In this document: piece by piece, positions 15,401 to 17,531 of the stretch
Numbering within the stretch: the first letter of the stretch is position 1
Layout of the letters: the number at the start of each line of letters is the position of its first letter
Assembly (NCBI GenBank): GCA_003229495.1
Contig: QIEB01000037.1
Span: forward strand, 1-17,531
Direction: 5' to 3'
Length of the DNA: 17,531 bases
Origin: Flammeovirgaceae bacterium
GTDB taxonomy: Bacteria > Bacteroidota > Bacteroidia > Cytophagales > Cyclobacteriaceae
Made by a program: the position numbers and the translations under genes
The notes under the pieces: model-generated
Seen by the model: the letters and a program-made list of their open reading frames with translations, nothing else
The model's database searches: none
What the model was told of the DNA's origin: nothing

Positions 15401-16119
15401 AAAAAATTCTCAGTATGCACCCGGTGGTCGGAGTGAACCATATCATTGAATCGTAGGTTCATCAGCTCTTCCCTGGAATACCCTACGGCGTCAACCCATG
15501 ATTGGTTAACGAATTTGAATTGTCCTTCGATGGATATTACCAGAATCAGATCATGGGCATTGTCGAATAATTCTTGCAACCTTGAATTCGATTTTTCCAG
15601 TGCCCTGGTTACCCGGTCCTTTTCCGTAATATCTTCTGCAACTATTGTCATGTTACTAAATGGATCTAACGGGTTATTCAAAATAAAACTAAGATATCGT
15701 ATATATATCCATCTTCCGGATTTGTGTATAATACGATCTTTTAGGTTTTCAGGAAACTCACCTTTTTCAGTGAAGCGTTCTTGGGTGCGGACATACAGAT
15801 CTTGCATTTCCTCGGGGACCAGGAAATCAAAGACGTTATTCCCTATAATCTCCTCTTTTGAATACCCTGTGGTCAAACTAAGGGCATCGTTACAAAACAT
15901 TATTACTCTATCCATATTGATAGTGACCGCCAACAAACTTGACTTTTGCAATGAACCGTGAATCTTGTCCATGGTTTGTTGATGAGATTCAATGGTTACT
16001 ACCTGGTCGGTTTCTTTGGACTGATTTCTTGACTTCTTTTTTTGCAGCTCGGATACAACTTGTTGCAACCGTTCAATCTCTTGGATTAAGTCATCTTTTT
16101 TAGCTTGATCAAAACTCAT
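12424..16119 (-). CDS. PAS/GAF hybrid sensor histidine kinase with REC and HPt domains
   Basis: A 1231-residue multidomain kinase without membrane spans or signal peptide, so a cytoplasmic sensor. In order: coiled coil (about 8-35), PAS (55-170), PAS (180-295), GAF (300-455), PAS (462-585), PAS (590-710), HisKA with His736 in FLANMSHEIRTPMNG, HATPase with the N-box around 849-858 (NLLSNALKFT), DTGIG (886-890) and GGTGLGL (915-921), a Lys/Glu linker (958-973), REC with phosphoacceptor Asp1035 (FMDIQMPQMDG) and Lys1087, and HPt with His1174 (LHTLKGSAGTLG). All phosphotransfer residues are present, so a His-Asp-His relay to the downstream receiver Asp53 is expected. The signals could be redox, light or small ligands; no cofactor residue is evident. 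It opens the five-gene run ending at NFACT and is divergent from miaA. ATG start at 16117-16119. Confidence 0.95.
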   Translation of the reverse strand: MSFDQAKKDDLIQEIERLQQVVSELQKKKSRNQSKETDQVVTIESHQQTMDKIHGSLQKSSLLAVTINMDRVIMFCNDALSLTTGYSKEEIIGNNVFDFLVPEEMQDLYVRTQERFTEKGEFPENLKDRIIHKSGRWIYIRYLSFILNNPLDPFSNMTIVAEDITEKDRVTRALEKSNSRLQELFDNAHDLILVISIEGQFKFVNQSWVDAVGYSREELMNLRFNDMVHSDHRVHTENFLKHLTLSKSSGKLETVIISNGGQNIFLTGSVNCSYEKEVPVEFRAIFHDISERVRTEKIRNLYYGIANQSIHSHSFQDLFRNIHSELNIFIDAKNLYFAIIEDDALSIPFYIKDNKHIPYKGKGFEKEITAYAISQNQSLLITNKDFESLQSQGMVPKMDNLPTVWLGAPLSIEKQMLGLIALFSYNESSPYDRSDLELLDFISGQIALAINRKRNEDKISDQTARLNAIFESSSHLMWSVNTDFEFTSFNQNYSDTVHRYFKRRLDPNQRLTKHTNLPTKANQADFWTEKYQKVFEGNNLHFETQYKGEFGSEISLDIYLNPIYHIDGTVKEVSGIALDVTDKKRSGLALRESEEKFRNIFESFQDLYFKCNPRGNILMVSPSVREMTGYGQHEVLEKNITNYYLYTSKTKDLLRQLVQHRRVRNFEASLVRKDGKIIQCICNVRLKIGIEGSLEVEGVVRDITKLKESNEQLMQAKEVAERSLKVKEEFLANMSHEIRTPMNGIIGMLDLLSASPLQPPQTGYLDTIKKSSALLMEILNDILDLSKIEAGKMRLRKSAVELRQVIGKLYALFLQQATSRRINLAYYIHPRLPEYVIVDETRLMQIISNLLSNALKFTNDGGSIHLSMKPQFKYDKTHVIKVNVRDTGIGIAKEHLDNLFSSFSQVDDSSTKAFGGTGLGLRISKELSELMNGNIGVYSTPDLGSTFWFTFEALATDKETVEKEKEKEKEEESTISLGIFADINPQILLVDDNLVNRQVAGEILKSAGCQVDLAKNGHEAIEMATRKDYDLIFMDIQMPQMDGVTATKTLKNMKLPGLPPIVAMTAYGMEPDRERFLNQGMDDYLSKPIKANNLINKVKKWVNGQPEEPDQKTVETDHFSIINKDIIAQLTKYSGPEMVKEILRDFEKETQEQLDQCHHSLSNGDYQSILSNLHTLKGSAGTLGVAKLAQKTKEIESDLKVKKYNQAPEDLLELNKIFKEFQKNYHNILNL

Positions 16120-16251
16120 AGCATGACAACTCGTAATGGGGTTTGTACACAGTAAGCATGTTTCCGGATGGATAGAATACTGAATTTGGCAACTCTAATA
16201 GATTAAGGTAGTAACATAAATTTAGGATATATTTGCTTCAAAACACAATTA
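16120..16251. other. Divergent intergenic region, hybrid kinase / miaA
   Basis: This 132-bp gap should carry promoters for both genes. A good -7 box for miaA is present. For the kinase I find no convincing TAnnTTTG/TTG pair. No RNA gene or repeat seen. Confidence 0.4.
16228..16235 (+). promoter_or_regulatory. Bacteroidota -7 element of miaA
   Basis: TATATTTG followed by C is an exact TAnnTTTG match 17 nt before the miaA ATG, implying a leader of about 10 nt. A TTG at about -33 is not found at standard spacing, so the call rests on the -7 box alone. Confidence 0.5.
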
Positions 16252-17175
16252 ATGGGCCAACCTGTTACTACTAAAAAATTGTTGTTGGTTATTGGGGCTA
16301 CGGCAGTTGGAAAGACCGATATTTCCCTTAAACTGGCAGCTCACTATATTTGCCCCATTCTTTCTGCTGACTCCAGGCAGTGCTATCGGGAACTAGGTAT
16401 TGCCACCGCAAAGCCAAGCCAGGAAATGCTATCAAAGGTCCCTCATTATTTTATTAATTCCCACAGCATTCACGATCCGGTTACCGCCGCTGGATTTGAA
16501 GTTTATGCTTTGGCAATTCTCCGGGAAGTTTTCAAAGAAAATGACATTTGTATAATGACTGGAGGCTCGGGACTATATATAGAGGCTGTATGTGAAGGAC
16601 TGGATGAAGTCCCGCCGGTGGCGGAGTCAATACGTCACCAACTAGAGAGCCGGCTTGAGCATGACGGACTAGAAGTGTTGTTAAGGGAATTGCAGAGTCT
16701 GGATCCCGAGTATGCTGAAACCATAGACCCTGAAAACCCCCGAAGGATTATTCGTGCACTTGAGGTGTGCTTGGGTACTGGGAAACCTTTTTCCACTTTT
16801 AGAAATGGCAAGAAGCAACAACGGCCCTTTGAAACCATAAAAATCGGTTTACACAGGGAACGTAAAAAATTGTATCCTCGGATTGATCAAAGGATGGATG
16901 AGATGATTGGTCAGGGGTTATTCAAAGAAGCAGAGCAACTTTATGCGTTCAGGGACCACAAACCATTACAAACAGTGGGTTACCAGGAAGTTTTCGGATA
17001 TCTTGACAAAAGATATGACTACCACGAAGCGGTCAGGTTATTGAAGAGAAACAGTAGAAGATACGCAAAACGCCAACTCACCTGGTTTGGGAAAGATCCT
17101 TCAATTCATTGGTTCCAAGCAGATGACCTGAAGGCAATTTTAGACTGTCTTCAGCGGGAGACCTCACGACACTAG
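16252..17175 (+). CDS. miaA: tRNA dimethylallyltransferase
   Basis: A 307-residue enzyme that transfers the dimethylallyl group from DMAPP to N6 of A37 in tRNAs reading codons that start with U. The P-loop GATAVGKT is at 15-22, the ADSRQCYREL segment with the catalytic-type Asp at 39-48, followed by IATAKPS, then HDPVTAAGFE, TGGSGLYIEA and PENPRRIIRALEV. The C-terminal part has TVGYQEVFGYL and RRYAKRQLTWF, all typical. Length is standard. It is divergent from the hybrid kinase and convergent with pfkA, sharing 4 bp (CTAG) that contain both stop codons. ATG start at 16252 with a -7 box 17 nt upstream. Confidence 0.96.
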   Translation: MGQPVTTKKLLLVIGATAVGKTDISLKLAAHYICPILSADSRQCYRELGIATAKPSQEMLSKVPHYFINSHSIHDPVTAAGFEVYALAILREVFKENDICIMTGGSGLYIEAVCEGLDEVPPVAESIRHQLESRLEHDGLEVLLRELQSLDPEYAETIDPENPRRIIRALEVCLGTGKPFSTFRNGKKQQRPFETIKIGLHRERKKLYPRIDQRMDEMIGQGLFKEAEQLYAFRDHKPLQTVGYQEVFGYLDKRYDYHEAVRLLKRNSRRYAKRQLTWFGKDPSIHWFQADDLKAILDCLQRETSRH

Positions 17176-17531
17176 GCATTGAAAATATCCACCATACGTA
17201 AAAGATCGGGACTCAAGCTCTTTTTGATGGTAATAGCATGTTCGAACGGGGTATATACTTCCTTCATTACTCCCGCCATTACGTCCTTCCTTCCGTTAAG
17301 AAGTCCCTCGATGGCGCTAAGCCCCATCCTGCTGGCAAGAATTCTATCTTTGGCACTAGGCGCACCGCCCCTTTGAATGTGTCCAAGTGTGGCCACCCGA
17401 ATATCGGCTTCAACCAGTGATTCACTGGCTCTTTTTGCTATCTCAATAGCACCGCCAATTTCATCACCTTCGGCAACTACTACAATACTGGAAGTCTTTG
17501 ATCTACTCTTACCGGCCCTCAGAGTTTCTAT
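17172..17531 (-). CDS. pfkA: 6-phosphofructokinase, C-terminal fragment
   Basis: The last 119 codons of a gene that continues past the right edge. The visible frame reads TSSIVVVAEGDEIGGA, then RVATLGHIQRGGAPSAKDRILASRMG, then a C-terminal helix ending MVDIFNA. The LGHIQRGGxPSAxDR motif is the phosphofructokinase signature that binds fructose 6-phosphate, with His and Arg contacts. The enzyme phosphorylates fructose 6-phosphate to the 1,6-bisphosphate; ATP versus pyrophosphate use cannot be judged because the N-terminal nucleotide site is outside the window, though the short PfkA-like C-terminus favours the ATP-type. Its TAG stop lies in the CTAG shared with miaA. Confidence 0.94.
   Translation of the reverse strand: METLRAGKSRSKTSSIVVVAEGDEIGGAIEIAKRASESLVEADIRVATLGHIQRGGAPSAKDRILASRMGLSAIEGLLNGRKDVMAGVMKEVYTPFEHAITIKKSLSPDLLRMVDIFNA

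Noticed and set aside
15446..15961. 171-codon plus-strand frame inside the hybrid kinase
   Set aside because: It is antisense to the first PAS domains and has no family features; judged a shadow.
1..17531. Mobile element, phage, CRISPR, toxin-antitoxin or defence island
   Set aside because: No transposase, integrase, repeat array or nuclease/NTPase pair is visible; gene content and base composition appear uniform and largely housekeeping.

Overview
This window looks like chromosomal DNA of a Bacteroidota bacterium, most likely of the Cytophagales/Cytophagia type. The evidence is the acpP-fabF-rnc block divergent from an IPExxxVDY-family gene followed by pyk, an S46-family exopeptidase start, a single-POTRA BamA/TamA-like porin, Bacteroidota-type -7 boxes (TAnnTTTG), few Shine-Dalgarno sequences and a moderately low GC content. 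Placement below phylum level is inference. Seventeen protein-coding genes can be supported, two of them cut by the window edges. I see no tRNA, rRNA, insertion sequence, prophage or CRISPR array.

Layout, left to right. Positions 1-1708 hold two envelope genes on the minus strand: the first 59 or so codons of an S46 dipeptidyl-peptidase and a 485-residue BamA/TamA-like outer membrane protein. yidD (plus strand, 1893-2114) runs tail-to-tail into lgt and overlaps it by 50 bp. From 7419 down to 2065 the minus strand carries acpP, fabF, rnc, nadE and lgt, tightly packed: fatty acid synthesis, RNA processing, NAD synthesis and lipoprotein acylation. Divergent from acpP, IPExxxVDY and pyk run on the plus strand (7575-9443).

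From 16119 down to 9420 lies a compact five-gene minus-strand run: a soluble hybrid histidine kinase with four PAS domains, a GAF domain, HisKA, HATPase, REC and HPt; a stand-alone receiver protein; a small conserved protein of unknown function; a PhnP-like metallo-beta-lactamase-fold hydrolase; and an NFACT (Rqc2/RqcH-like) protein. Spacings of 16, 5, -4 and 2 nt suggest one transcript. miaA (plus, 16252-17175) is divergent from the kinase and meets the 3' end of pfkA (minus, cut by the right edge) in a shared CTAG.

Most of the window is housekeeping and I do not see a clear new defence or mobile system. The points most worth a second look are: the operon that puts a complete four-step phosphorelay with no output domain upstream of an NFACT ribosome-quality-control-type gene; four minus-strand genes that lack any possible ATG start (TTG or GTG instead), including a TTGA stop/start overlap; the lgt/yidD antisense overlap with its A8-C-A7 tract; a large insertion in Lgt; an Asp-to-Asn change at an RNase III metal-ligand position; and a small perfect stem-loop between acpP and fabF.
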